A program made the position numbers and the translations under genes. Below, one piece after another: positions 24,411 to 37,149 of a DNA stretch of 64,000 nt (the first letter of the stretch is position 1; every line of letters starts with the position of its first letter). The DNA is from Ziziphus jujuba (taxonomy: Eukaryota > Streptophyta > Magnoliopsida > Rosales > Rhamnaceae), in NCBI RefSeq assembly GCF_031755915.1, contig NC_083381.1, positions 4,786,501-4,850,500 on the forward strand, written 5' to 3'. Under the pieces are notes generated by a model, which did not search any database, was not told where the DNA came from, and saw only the letters and a program-made list of their open reading frames with translations.

Positions 24411-25837
24411 TAATTTAAAAAAAAAAATGTATAACAGCAGTTGAAGGCAATGAATTTCCCTAACAAATATTATAGATTTTTGTGTATGGGTTGTGGATAT
24501 AATAGTAGCTACATGAAGTTCATGTAAATTTAAAGTTTGTAATAATCAAGAGGCAATAAGACTGATTCCAAGCAAGATGAAATGAAAAAGTAAAGGTATC
24601 CACTTGTGCTGTGGCAAAAATTGAGACTTTCAAATTTAATTGAAAGATAAGATTTCGATTTGATATTGATGCATGCATGTTTTATGAATCAATGTTAGAA
24701 TTATAATAAATTGTCACATTTGAACATGAAAGAGATGTGATATTGTGGGGATAGTCTAGTAGTAAAAGTTATTGTTTCTTCATATAATAATCTAATTTCC
24801 CCATGCTCAATATCAATAAATAAATAAATAAAAACATGAAAGGGATGTTAGTTTGTGTAGTATCCATTACCACTCTCACACTTTAACAAATGACATGTTA
24901 CAATGACTGTTACAACCACCATTTACTATTTCCATTCAAATATTGATAAGAGGTATCAAATAAATCTACTAAGATTATATTACGTGTTATTATATGTTAA
25001 TATTTTATTATAATTATAGATAAGTGAACTTTTGAAGGTATGCATATAATTAAATATAAACCAATTAAATATTAACCCATCACATTCGGTATATATCATG
25101 AATAATTTATTTGACATGTTAAGTGTTGTTGTTTACTTAAGCCATAAAAAGGATGGAAAAGGAAGTATTATTCTTTACTTCTATGCATTCAATTACGAAA
25201 GGTATATTATTAACATGCTTGCCACTCATCATCACTTTTACCTTTCTTAAAGTGCGTAGATATGCCTTGCTTTTTTTATTAATTTATGTTTGTAATTTTC
25301 TTTTTCTTAAATAATAAATAAGTTAGTATATAAATAAATAAAAGGCCTAAAACATAAGGTAAGACATAACAGAAGCTGAAGGAGCCAAAAAAGAAAGCAG
25401 TGAGAGATCAATTGGTAGCACTCGAGCTTGATCAGTTGGGTACGCAATTCCATCTCTTTCTCCTCTTTCATCTATCATCTTTAGTCGAATATAAACAGGG
25501 CCAAGTTAAGTTTTCAATCCACAGTTTATCATTTTTAAAAGATATTATGAAGGGTTATTATCCATAAATTAAACATTTACCAACATAAAAAAAAGTTTTT
25601 AATTTTATTTTAAAATAATTTTTTATAATTGTCTAAGAATAATATCATTTGATAGGACCGATTTTTCAATTTTTATTTTTATCTTTTAGGAAATCGATAG
25701 GTTCTGTTTTTTTTATACATATTCAAATATAAGTTAGAAATTTTATTTATTTAGCAAATTAAAAGAGTACACTAGATGGACAAATCAAAATAAAATACAA
25801 AATTTCCTATAGATATTAGCTAAATTAAATATGGACA
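24411..25837. other. AT-rich intergenic region
   Basis: No gene seen. A short segment near 24748-24800 (GGGATAGTCTAGTAGTAAAA) has a tRNA-derived-repeat flavour but no convincing ends. Confidence 0.45.
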
Positions 25838-26218
25838 AATATCCTTTATGTCGCATTAGCTTTGTTATCGTTTCACTTAGATCTTACATATTTTAAAAAT
25901 TATTATTAATCTTTTTGTGGTTTTCTATAGCAATAAAAACAGGTCCATTTGTCAAATTTTGTTAATTTTTACCGGTTAATTTTAAAAGTTAAATATCTCA
26001 AAAAAATGTTATAAATCAATATTTTATAATCGAATAATATTACAAAAATATAATTGGGACCCTTAACTATTCATATTAACTGGTAAAAATTGTTAATAAT
26101 TAATATATTAATCTCTTTTGATTAATTTCGAAAACTAAAAGGAAATAAATGATAATATTTTAAAAGCCTAATGTCTATGTGAATAATAACAAAATTGAAG
26201 GATGCAAAAGAAAAATTT
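25838..26218. mobile_element. MITE-like inverted-repeat element, copy 2
   Basis: Same family as 24073-24410. Arms pair CATTAGCTTTGTTATCG with the complement of CAAAATTGAAGGATGC, and the core reads ATCAATATTTTATAATCGAA. The divergence between the two copies indicates old insertions. Confidence 0.6.
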
Positions 26219-26732
26219 TCATTAAATATTTATTTATTTATGAATATTTATTTATATATTTTTGGGAAATTAATATTGAGTAATAAATAGAACAATATGA
26301 GTACTTATCCATAATCACTTCTTTTTGACAGTTCACTTAATTTATAATTACACATATTTAACTACTAATGTTTATAATGTAAGTATAAAAATGCTTACAA
26401 AAAATAATATAATGTATAAATTATTTATTTATGGGGAGCAAATATAGATTTAAGTGATTTTTTTCTTAATTATATACAATAATACATTTGTTTAAAATAA
26501 AAACAAAAATTAAAAAGCTTGGGCGGCCTTCCCCCCCACACTAATGTGGCTACGCCATTGACTAGTTGTACATCTTATTTGGTTTGGATTTCGTTCTTGT
26601 TGAATATAAATGATTTCATTTTAGTTAATTAATTAGTTAGCAAAAAGTAAGTCATAATATTATAACACTATTTTCACCCCATGTTGTTAAATCTCATTTC
26701 TATGCACGCAGGTAGCTACAGAAATATAATCC

Positions 26733-26764
<32 letters not shown>

Positions 26765-28139
26765 TTATTTTTCTGAAGATACTTTGAGTTAGTGGTTACA
26801 TGTAATGGTCATATAATTTTATTCTTTTTGTCTTGTGTCGGCCATCTAAAATTTAAGTTTTACATACAATAGAAAATTTCTAAAATTTAATTATTAGATT
26901 CTCTCACAATAACATTTTTTTTATATCTTTTTGGTAAATTATTCGTTCAATTTTTTTCTGATTCTTTATGAAAAAAATAATTATATATTTATTTGTAAAC
27001 ATTTACATTATATATTTATTTGTAAACATTTACATTCTTATTATTTGTAAATAACAATTTTTAATCTTTTTTCCTTTTAGTATATTTAATATTTTTAAAT
27101 TATTTGTATGGTTTTTTTTAATAAAAATTCTTGTCAAATATATAGTTTTTTTATTATTTGTTCAAAAATTTCCAGATTCTTCATGAAGAAATGATTATAT
27201 ATCTATTTTTGTTATTATATATCTATTTTTAAACATTTAATTTTCAATATTCATCATATTTATTCTATCGTTAAAAAGTCAAACATGGAAATTTTTTCTA
27301 TATATTTGTTAAATTTTATTCATGTATATCATTAACCATTTTTTGATTCTCAGGCACCTTTAAATGATTTTAGTTACAATTTCTTTTTACACACACTCCA
27401 ACATGCTTTTTACACACAATTTCAACAACAAAATGGCATTTCATCACTGAACAGTGTCTCCGAATAGTGACAATAAACAAATTCACCACGCTATGTCACT
27501 ATTTCACAAAATTATGGTTTAGTGACAGGAATAAGTTCTTACACTAAGCAATGGTTAGTAACAAAAATCAACTTCGTCACTGAAACTAATTGCAAGTTTG
27601 GTCCTAATTCGTTTCCTAGTAAATTTTTTTGATCAAATATACTAAATGTAAGAAAAACTATAAAACTGTTTGTCGTTTTTTTTTTTTTTTTAACACATTT
27701 CTCCAAAAAAAATGGAAAAGAATTTTAGAGACATACAAAGTATCGTTAATTTCTTTATGATATTACGTACTTCACTTTCTTTTCTTCCTTCCACTAGTAA
27801 AAACAATAAAACTAAATTAAAAAATTAAAAAATTGCCCTCAACTCCTTTGAAAAAATACATGTACACCTTTAACGTAATATAGCAGTTTGTTGATATTCC
27901 TTCATCCCAAATTGAACCCATAAAGAATAATATGTTAACCAATTGGATTATTTTAATAAAAAAGTAAATGTTCTTGTAGGTAGTTTGTATGCAATTTACA
28001 TACGCAACTTTTATAAGAAATTAACAAAACTTGAATTACATTATAGTAGAAGCAGACCTAAAGCCCAACCGGCCACTAGGCGAACTATAGCCCATTTGAA
28101 ACGACCTGGTTGTAAACGTCGGAAAATATTAGTAAGGTA
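26219..28139. other. AT-rich intergenic region upstream of the NLR
   Basis: No gene recognised. It contains a TA microsatellite (about 26734-26760), a direct duplication of ATTTATTTGTAAACATTTAC (about 26987 and 27015) and a CACTA-like subterminal scrap (TTTAGTGACAGG, CTTCGTCACTGAA at about 27515-27590). Confidence 0.45.
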
Positions 28140-29699
28140 AATATTAAGCTTCTCTCTCTCTCTCTCTCTCCCTCCCTCTTTCTTCCGGAGATTTGCTCCA
28201 TTCCGTCTTCTTGAAGCTCCAGCAACAGCTTTTTTCTGAATTCGACCTCGGCAACTTGCAGGTGGGGTTCAGGTTCCCTTTTTATTTTATTTTATCTCTT
28301 TGTTCCTTTTTTTTGTTCACTGTGCTAAGTTTCTATTTATGAGTTTGTGTATGTACCATGCATTTTTGTTTGTAGTTGTTGATTCACTGTGCATTCTTGT
28401 GTACCGTGCATTCTCTCCTTGAGATCTACTTTATCCCGTTTTCTTGAAGCTTCGTCACCGTGGACTTTGTTTAGAATCAGAACGCTGACGACTTGCAAGT
28501 GAGCTTCAGGTTTGGTTTCTCGAGCAATCAACTTTTTTCCTTTTTATTTTGCATTTCCTAGTTGATGATTTTTGCTCTCATGCATCTGTTTATTTTTTTG
28601 TTTGTTTGTTTGTTTATTATTATTATTAGTAGTAGTAGTAGTACTATTATTATTATTATCATTATTATTATTTTGTGGATCTCTTTGTTCCTCATGATGG
28701 ATGATTTTTATTTATTTATTTATTTTTTATGATAGTTAGGCAGCGCACCATTTTATTGAACTCTAAACGATAGTTAGGCACCTTTCGTTGTGTGTGTGAC
28801 TTGTGCTTTAAATGATAGTTAGGCACCAGTTTACTTGATAATTTTTCCTGAGTCCACATTAGAAGTTTTCAGCTATATAATTTATAATGCAAAAGATTTA
28901 ATACAAACATGAAATTCAGTATGTATGCATGCTAGTGACAAAAGTTGAATTTTATCTCTAAATGATAATGACTTTAGCTACAAAATTAATCGCATCATTA
29001 CTGTTAAAAAATTGTAAGAAAAGTATCACTTATAGTTACTAAACATGCATTTTTTTTTTTTTTGGGTCAAACATTTTGTGGGACTTGAACCCGTAATTAT
29101 AGAACATCATTATTGTAAATCAAAAAAATTATAAATTAAAAAAACTTAAAAAAATGAATTAACATATTTACTAGGTTTATAAGTAATAAGAAACTATTTT
29201 TAAAAAAAATAGTGCTTTGTAATGAAACAGGAAAAGAATAGAATTAAACTATGTATTTATTTTGGCAAACTAGGAGCGAAAAATGAATAGAAATTACGTT
29301 TTTTTTTTTATTTTTATTATTATTTTTTTTTAAAGATTACATTTGTTTATAAAAAGCTATATAAAAATGTAAGCAACATGACACATATACGTTTTCCAAA
29401 AAGTATCAAATTTGATGCTAAGTAGCTAAATATTGAATTGAATACTAGGAAATTTTCTCTTTTTGTAAAATTGTAATTACTAACTATTCCAAACTCATTC
29501 TCATATTTTGTTTGGTTTACGTTTTCAGACTCCAGAAGTTCAATTCTCCCCAAAAAAAAAAAAAAAGAAAGAAAGCAGCAAAAGGAAAAGGAAAAGAGGG
29601 GGAAAAAAAAAAGTAAAAAAGAAAAAAGAAAAAGAAAAAGAAAAAGTAAAAAAAAGGAAAAAAAAAAGAAAAAAAAAAGAGGTTTCTACACAGCAAGCT
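28140..29699 (+). promoter_or_regulatory. NLR leader region: CT tract, duplicated leader exon, leader intron, purine tract
   Basis: A (CT)n tract (28151-28180) is followed by two related segments, about 28196-28275 and 28420-28515. Both contain TTCTTGAAGC and end in a good splice donor (ACTTGCAG|GTGGGG and ACTTGCAA|GTGAGC). A matching acceptor GTTTTCAG lies at 29521-29528, giving a leader intron of about 1.0-1.25 kb. The intron holds three ATAGTTAGGCACC-type repeats (28733-28830). From 29553 to 29690 the leader is almost pure purine. Transcription start sites cannot be read. Confidence 0.5.
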
Positions 29700-32600
29700 A
29701 TGGAGTTTGTTATGACTATTGGCAATTGGATCGCAACAAAAATTGCTGAGTATACATTTGAACCAATCGTACGCCAAGCGGGCCACGTAGTTCAATACAA
29801 AAGTAACATAGAAGATCTAAAAACTCAAGTTAAGTACTTAGCTTCTCTCAAAGTCAGAGTGCAACACAAAGTGGATGAATCTCTTAGAACAAATGAAAAA
29901 ATCGAAGGAGATGTCGAAAAGTGGCTCGAAAATGCTGACACGACTATTGAAAAGGCAAAGAAATTCTTTGAAGAAGAACGCCAATCAAACCAGAAATGTC
30001 TCCACGGGTTCTGTCCAAATTTGAAGCCTCGTCATCAACTAAGCAGGAAATCAACAAAAATAAAGGAAGATGTTGTCAAGCTCCAGGCAGAGGGTGGAAA
30101 ATACACCACCCAATCAATTTCATACCGTGCTCCCCCACAAGGGACATGGAACACATCTACCACATCTGCGGCATTTCAATCGAGGACATCAATTATGGAT
30201 AGCATCATAAAAGATTTGGTGAAACCTGACATCAACATTATCGGAGTGTATGGATTGGGTGGTGTGGGGAAGACCACACTTGTCAAGCAGGTTTACGATC
30301 TTGTTCAACAAAACCACTTGTTTGATGAGGTTGCTATGGCAACCGTGTCGCAGAACCCAGACCCAAAAAGAATTCAAGGAGAAATTGCTGACGTGTTAGG
30401 TTTGAAGTTTGAACAAGAAACCACAGCTGGAAGAGCATCTAATTTGAAAGAAAGGACAAGAAACAAGAAGATTTTGATAATCTTAGATGATATTTGGAAC
30501 AAACTTGATTTGGATGAAGTGGGACTTGAAGCTGTTGGGGGATGTAAAATCTTAGCAACCTCTAGAACTCGAGAAGTGTTATCGGAAACAGGTACGCAAA
30601 ATGAATTTAAGCTTGAAGTTTTAGATGTGCAAGAAAGTTGGATTTTGTTTGAGAAGAAAGCAGGGAATGTTGTAAAAGATCCAGCTATAAGAAATATAGC
30701 TGTTGAAGTAGCCAAAAGATGTTCAGGATTGCCGGTTTTAATCATCTCGGTTGCAAGTTCTTTAAAAAGTAAAAATATATATTCATGGAGAGTTGCTTTG
30801 AAAAGCCTAAAAAAATTTGATAAGCAGAATGAAATGCAAGAAAAAGCATACTCAATTCTAGAGTGGAGTTACAACCAGCTACGTGGTGACGAGGCAAAGT
30901 CATTGCTCTTGCTATGTGCAATGCTTGTGGTACGAAATACTGTTTACCTCAGAGACCTGTTGAGATATAGTTTCGGTTTGGGTGTATTTGAAAATGCCAA
31001 TACATTGGATGAAGCACGCGATAGGTTGTATACATTGGTTGATTACCTTAAAGATTCTTGTTTATTGCTTGATGGTGATGGTGGTCAAGATCCCAAAATG
31101 CATGATCTTGCTCGTGATGCTGCTCTTTACATTGCTAGGAAAGAGCGTCAGGTTTTATCAGTAACACATGGAAATGAGTTGAAAGAGTGGCCAAATAAGG
31201 AGTTTTTAGAGAATTGCACTATGATTTCTCTACCTTACCGCAGTTCTATCCCTGCTAGTCTTCCTTCAAAGTTGCAATGTCCAAAGCTAAAATTGTTTAT
31301 TTTTGTAGATATTTATGGTCAGTCACTTGAAGTCCCAGAAAATTTCTTTCAAGAGATGAAGGAACTCAAAGTGCTGGATTTAACCAATTTTCGTAATCTT
31401 CTACTGCCTCCATCTTTTGTTTCCCTTACAAATCTTCAAACATTGTGTCTTGAAGGTTGCATCTTTGAAGATGATGATGATGTCCTAGCTAAAATCAGTG
31501 AGCTACGGGGTTTACAAATTCTTAGTTTGGCAGGCTCTCAAGTTGGAAAATTGTGCAAAGAAATAGGACAGTTGACTTGTCTACGATTGTTGGATTTGAG
31601 CTATTGCATAAAGCTTGAAATTATTCCACCGAATGTCTTATCGAATTTAAGCAGCCTAGAAGAGTTGAACATGACGTACAGCTTTGAAAATTGGGAAGCC
31701 GAAGGAGTTACAGGTGAAAGACGAATTAATGCCAGTGTTTCAGAGCTAAAGCACTTGTCTCAGTTGACCACATTGAACGTAAGTGTTAAGAATGCTGACG
31801 CTTTGCCAACAAGCTTATTCTCTGATCAGTTAGAAAGATTCAGAATAAGTGTTGGTGGCGTGTTTCCTTTGTGGGAGATTATGGACTATGAAAACTCAAA
31901 CAAGCTAAGACTCGAACTCACAAGAAGCGATCAATTGGATCAAAGTCTTAAAATGCTTATAAAGAAATCTGAAGATTTGTACTTGGATCTGGTGGAAGGA
32001 GTTAGTAATTGTATTCCTCAACTAGACAGTGAGGGATTTCCTCAACTGAAACGTCTCAACCTCCAACGTCATGCTGGTGAAATGAAGCATATCATTGAAT
32101 CAATCAATTATACTCATTCTGCCTTCCCCAAATTGGAGTCACTACTTTTATTTGATGTCTCCAGTGTGGAAAGTATATGTTATCCTCAGCTAGGAATCGG
32201 CTCTTTTGGGAAACTAGGGGCCATATGTGCTCACGGGTGCAATGGGTTGAAGAATCTTTTCCCATTTTCTATGGTCAATTGCTTCTCGCAGCTTCAAAAA
32301 ATGGAATTGAGACAATGTAACATCTTAGAAGAGGTTTTTGTTGCAGAAAAAGGAGATAAGAGTTTCATTCGTCAAGACATGGATCCCACTGAGTTCTGTC
32401 AATTGAAAGTTCTGAGTCTTGCCCATCTACCACAGTTTATTGGCTTCTCCTCTATAGGTGGCAGTGAAGATGAGATTCTTAATAATTCGGCACCACTTTT
32501 CAATTGGAAGGTAATTAATGTTCGTGTATGTGTATATATATATATATATATATATGTTTCCAAAAGTTTAAGCCAATTAATTGCAGGTGGGTTACTTGTT

Positions 32601-33855
32601 ATCGTTATATTTATATTTTATTTTTATACGGTGTTCAGGTATTTTTCTTTTTTCATATTAAATAAAAATATTGATGAACTATATAACATTTTGGATGGTA
32701 CAGTTTAAATTCCCTAAATCATTGGAGGTATTAGAAATGGAAAAGCTGGATAGGCTTACGAGCATATGGCCTGATCATGACCAGCTTGCCCCTCCAGAAT
32801 TCACCTCCAAACTTACAAAATTATCAGCCGCCGACAAACAGTTGAATAGCTGTCGAAATCTGCGTATAATACGAGTCGATAGATGTCAGAGTCTCAAATA
32901 TGTTTTTCCAGCCTCCGCCGCTAGAGGTCTTGAGCAGTTAGCGAAGCTGACTGTAACGAATTGCAGGTCCATCAAAGAAATCATCGCAAAAGAAGAAGGT
33001 GATGATGGTGCTGAAGAAATCATCAAGTTTGTGTTCCCAAAATTAGAGAAACTTTGCTTACGATATCTACCACAACTTGGGAGTTTCTATCCAGGAATGC
33101 ATACTTACAAGTGGCCGTCATTGACTTGGATGGAGATTATTGAATGTGAGAAAGTGGAGATTTTAGCCGCCGACATTCAACATTCCATCATCAACATGAT
33201 CAAACCACTGCTAGTCCTAAACCTCTCTTTCTTATTGAAAAGGTAATTTAGTTACAAACAATATATACATAAATATAGTTTATTTAGAACTTGTTCTGGT
33301 AAGGTTTTTGATTATCGTGTGCAACTAGTATAATTTCTCTCCCTCTCTTTCTATATATATATATATATATATAATAAATAAATTTCTTCGGTCTCCAAAA
33401 GACTGCGGATTATATATAATCCATGCGATAAAAAGCAGTCTTTATATCTATATGCAGTCACAGCCATATGTATAGTTTGTTCAGCTAATATTTATCATCT
33501 ATGCTATATATAACATTGATTATTGTTGTAGCTGTTAACATATATAATACCATTATTTCAGGGTTCATTCCCCAAGTTGGCGTGCTTGGGAGTGACCGCC
33601 GAGGAGTATTTGTGTGATCTATTATCCACTCATGCAGAGTGGTTTCCCAGACTAACAGAAGTTAATATGATTTGCATGCGCATTAAATCAACTGTATCCC
33701 CCGTTGCTTCTCTTCTGAAATTACCGGCTCTACAAATTCTGACGGTGCAGCGTGCCTTTTTTAAGGAAATATTCACGGTCGAGCAAGTATCAGGAGCTGT
33801 TGATGGGGGATTGACAAATTTTAAGCTTTGGAAATTGCCTAAGCTAATTGCCTAA
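29700..33855 (+). CDS. CC-NB-ARC-LRR disease resistance protein (RPS5/At4g27190-like)
   Basis: An intracellular immune receptor: the NB-ARC binds ATP/ADP, the LRRs sense effector action and the N-terminus signals. Exon 1 is 29700-32510 (937 codons), exon 2 32704-33242, exon 3 33562-33855; junctions are AAG|GTAATT, GTACAG|TTT, AAG|GTAATT and TTTCAG|GGT. The start MEFVMTIGNW matches this family; an upstream in-frame extension is a Lys-rich artefact of the leader. Motifs: P-loop GLGGVGKTT (185-193), kinase-2 KILIILDDIW (257-266), GCKILATSRT, CSGLPV (341-346), MHD (467-469), then LRRs. Exon 2 and exon 3 do not share frame: the family ending PLFLIEK is in another frame from about 33205, which suggests a frameshift. 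Exon 3 ends early at LWKLPKLIA. Whether it is functional is open. Confidence 0.85.
32519..32556. repeat. TA microsatellite in NLR intron 1
   Basis: GTATGTGTATATATATA... lies just inside the first coding intron. If the intron is retained, the open frame runs on to a stop at 32706-32708. Confidence 0.7.
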
Positions 33856-34159
33856 GCTAAAATACAAAGGCATTTCTATGAAATTGTTCACTTTTCCAAA
33901 CTCCTAACAAAAATATATACATGTAGAGAGGATGCAATTTGACTTTGTGCTTTAGTAGCTTAGGAATAATATTGTTGTTGGCAAAAGTTTATTAATGCTT
34001 TGTTTCAATGAGTTGCTTCTGTCACATGTTTCGGTTATGGTTGTCAAATGCTCTGTTTAAAGTACTTATCTACACTTGAGAATTGTTTATCCACCTGCGA
34101 CAAACTGCCATGCATATCTGAGTCAATGAAATAATTCTGTTTAATTTGTCTTTTAGGAA
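33856..34159. other. NLR 3' flank
   Basis: No coding signal. The part from about 33990 (GAGTTGCTTCTGTCACATG) is repeated at about 44755, together with the NLR relic that follows it. Confidence 0.5.
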
Positions 34160-34420
34160 ACCAAGTAAAGCTGTCCCCTGATGCAGTATATTGACGAAAC
34201 TTTTCCCATTTTCTATGGCAAATTTCTTCTTGCAACTCAGACGAGATTTCTGCTCAAGAAAAAGAAGATAATGTATAACATTCACCAAGACATATATCCC
34301 ATCGATTCCTATCAATTGAAAGTTCTGAGACTGAAAATTTTGTCAGTTTCTACTCTAGAGGTGGCAGCGAAGATGTGATTCCTAATAATTCCACGCCACT
34401 TTTAAATTGGAAGGCATATA
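34160..34420 (+). pseudogene. NLR LRR relic 1
   Basis: A degenerate copy of the end of NLR exon 1 (32260-32515). Shared stretches in order: TTTTCCCATTTTCTATGG, TATCAATTGAAAGTTCTGAG, AGGTGGCAGCGAAGATG, then the exon end AAATTGGAAGG. Stops and frame breaks prevent translation. It probably arose by local duplication of the resistance gene. Confidence 0.75.
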
Positions 34421-35379
34421 TATGTTAATGTTCATGCTTTCAATTACTTACTGCTCATGTTTTTCCATTTTACAATATCCACGGATACAAATAAATGGCA
34501 CACGCATACATACATATACATATACAGCTTTGAAAAAAACATGTCCCTTTTATTGTGTGTATTTATTTAATTGTTTAATTGTTTATCTATTTTATTTATT
34601 TATGAATATTAGCTATTTATTTTGTTTTACAACTTGAGTTAATTAGCAATCATAATTATGTTAATTTAATTATTATTAAAGTTGGAATAGGGTTAAGAAA
34701 CATAGGTCTTTATACATAGGTTTAGAGTGGGAATATAATTTCTAGCTATAAAATTTAAGGTATGTAAGTTTTTTCTCCTCCTACCAGTCTTAAAGGATTC
34801 ATTAGGGGATTATTTTTGAAATTTCTCTTTAACGGTTTAAATTAATTAAGTTTTTTTCTTCCTATTGGAGGTTTTCATCGATCTTTGGGTGTCTTAGCCC
34901 AAAGAGAAGAAGTTTTAGAAGTTTTAAGGACAGCAAAGGATTAGATGTTTTACAGGATTTATATGGGTTTTAAAATAAATTTCTAGGATTAGACTGAATT
35001 TTAGATGTTGGAACCCTGATCTGAAATTTTTATGGGTATAATGTGATTGTTTAGATTTGTTTTAAATATCTAAAAGTTTTATTTGGCTCTGAATTTGTAA
35101 AAATTTATTTACTTAAGTGGGTTTGTTTTCAATATTTTGAAATTTTAAAGCTTAATTTCAAAACATATTTAAACAAAGTTATTTTGGCTTGAAATTTCAT
35201 ATGCGGTATCCTTTGTATATCAAGTTTTATGTAAAAACATTTAGCTTCACATTCCTTATATTTTATCCAGTATAATTGCTGCAAATTTTTATTTCCTAAT
35301 TAGATCAGTTAAGAGTTGAAATTTGTGTCTTGAACAAACCTAATAATTTTTATAAGTATGTCTGCTGTATGTACTGTAA
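34421..35379. other. AT-rich intergenic region
   Basis: No gene recognised. It ends with TAA, the left target duplication of the CACTA-2 element. Confidence 0.5.
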
Positions 35380-36993
35380 CACTACTAAACAAATCACTTT
35401 CAATGACCACTCTTTTTGGTCGCCAAAAATGGACTTTGGTGGCTACAGAACATCAATGACAAAAAAAACAAATGATCACTGCATGGTCGCTAAAAGCCAT
35501 AATTAGTTACTGAACAACTTTGGTCGCTAAAACTTAAAACCTTCAGCAACCAAATTTTGATTTTTCAGTGACCATGCTTTAATCTCTAAAACTCTGAAAA
35601 ATTCACCAATTTAATCAACTTTTGGTAGCCTAAAGTGGTTTAAGTGACCAATATTATAATTATTATCGACCAACATGGTCATCGAAAAATAACTTTTTAA
35701 GACCAAATTGATTGGTCGGTGAAAATACTAGTAGTCACTTTTGGTCTTTTACATATTCAAAAATGTTTTTAATCACCAAAAATTGGTCACCAATGCTCTA
35801 TATTCAGCAACCAAACTTTAGTCTCTAAATGCTTTATGTTGGCAACCAACAGGTGAGCAAAGCCTGATGGTTTGGCTGAATAGTCAATACCCTTCTCTAC
35901 TGGAATAAGTCGATAATAAGGAACAGAGAGATTTTAACAAATCATTCCCCTTAAAGATCTTGTATTCCTTCTAACCTTCTAAATGGAATGTTTTTAACAA
36001 AATACAATTATCATGAATGTAGAGCATATAGATATATATATATATATATATATAACCCAAGAGAATCATCTGAAAACGACCCCAACCAATTAGAAATTAA
36101 ACTAGCACTTAGAGAAATTAGTGTAACACAAAAGACAAGGCGGTAAAAATGATAACTTTTTTTTTTTTTTTTTTTTTGGCTGAAGGTGAAAATGATAACT
36201 TACATACACAAACAGTGCATACGCTTATACATTATATTTCCAAGCATCCATGGAAATAAAATCTTTAGAATTCAAGTTCTTAACAATGCAAACAATCATT
36301 GAGGATGCTTAATTACGTATCAATAATGGTTTGGTACTACAAAGTTACTTTGGGCTATGACCATCAATGAATTAGGCACCAGAGTAATGAAAAAGGAATC
36401 TCAGTAACTTATAAAAGAAAAAGGAATTCCAATAATATACATCCATCTATTCAGACAATGTTGATGTGCCAACAGAAATGCAGAAACATCCACATAAAAT
36501 GAAACCTCATAAAAAGTATGGCAACCACACAACATCTAAACTAATCTTGATTAATTCCAATTAACTGTCAGTATCCAAAGAAACATAAAATTTGGCAATT
36601 AAAGGAAAAAGCATATAGCCTAATAAAAAGAACTTGAAAGAGTGAACCCTCTACGTTGCTATCCCAAGTGCTCAACAGTTGAAAATTCTCTATTCGGATG
36701 GAGAGACAGCTAAGGTGTAACCCATTTTTTAAGAAAAGACAAATGTAAGTAGAGACAAAATGCTCAATTAGACTAAGCTTTTACCCTAAAAGAATTGGGG
36801 TTAAAAGCAAATCAAAGGCAATATGTTGAATGAATGAAGGCACTCTCCCACCACCCACATTTCATACTTCTCTTATTGTCAAAAACCAAATGTCAAACCA
36901 CATAAAGATCAAATAACTACCTCAAAAGAGTGAATTGCACTTAGAAAATTATGCAGAAAATAAAATGAACATGTTCATATTTGTTGCTATTAC

Positions 36994-37115
36994 CGAATGT
37001 ATAGGTGACAAGTTTTCTATCACAAAGGAAGCGCCCTGGACCAAGTCCATCCACACTTAGGAAATTATCAAGAAGGAGAGCTTGTCTGTGTTGTTTCTTC
37101 AGCAGCATCTCCTTC
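36994..37115 (-). pseudogene. Captured exon of an unidentified host gene in CACTA-2
   Basis: The minus strand reads EMLLKKQHRQALLLDNF then LSVDGLGPGRFLCDRKLVTY, bounded by an acceptor-like CAAAG and a donor-like TTCG|GTAATA. The wording is clearly that of a conserved protein, perhaps nuclear, but I do not place the gene. Neighbouring exons of the same protein were not found, so it looks like an isolated captured exon. Confidence 0.55.
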
Positions 37116-37149
37116 CTTTGTTTAAAATAGCAATTAAACAACACAATAT

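Noticed and set aside
27440..27600. A third complete CACTA element
   Set aside because: Only scattered TTTAGTGAC-type motifs are present. No paired ends or target duplication were found.
29040..29110. tRNA-like or SINE segment (GGGACTTGAACCCG)
   Set aside because: It resembles a B box but has no convincing A box, body or poly-A tail.
29508..29699. Lys-rich 64-residue N-terminal extension of the NLR
   Set aside because: It is encoded by the purine tract and a splice-acceptor region. The family starts at MEFVMTIGNW, so this is leader sequence.
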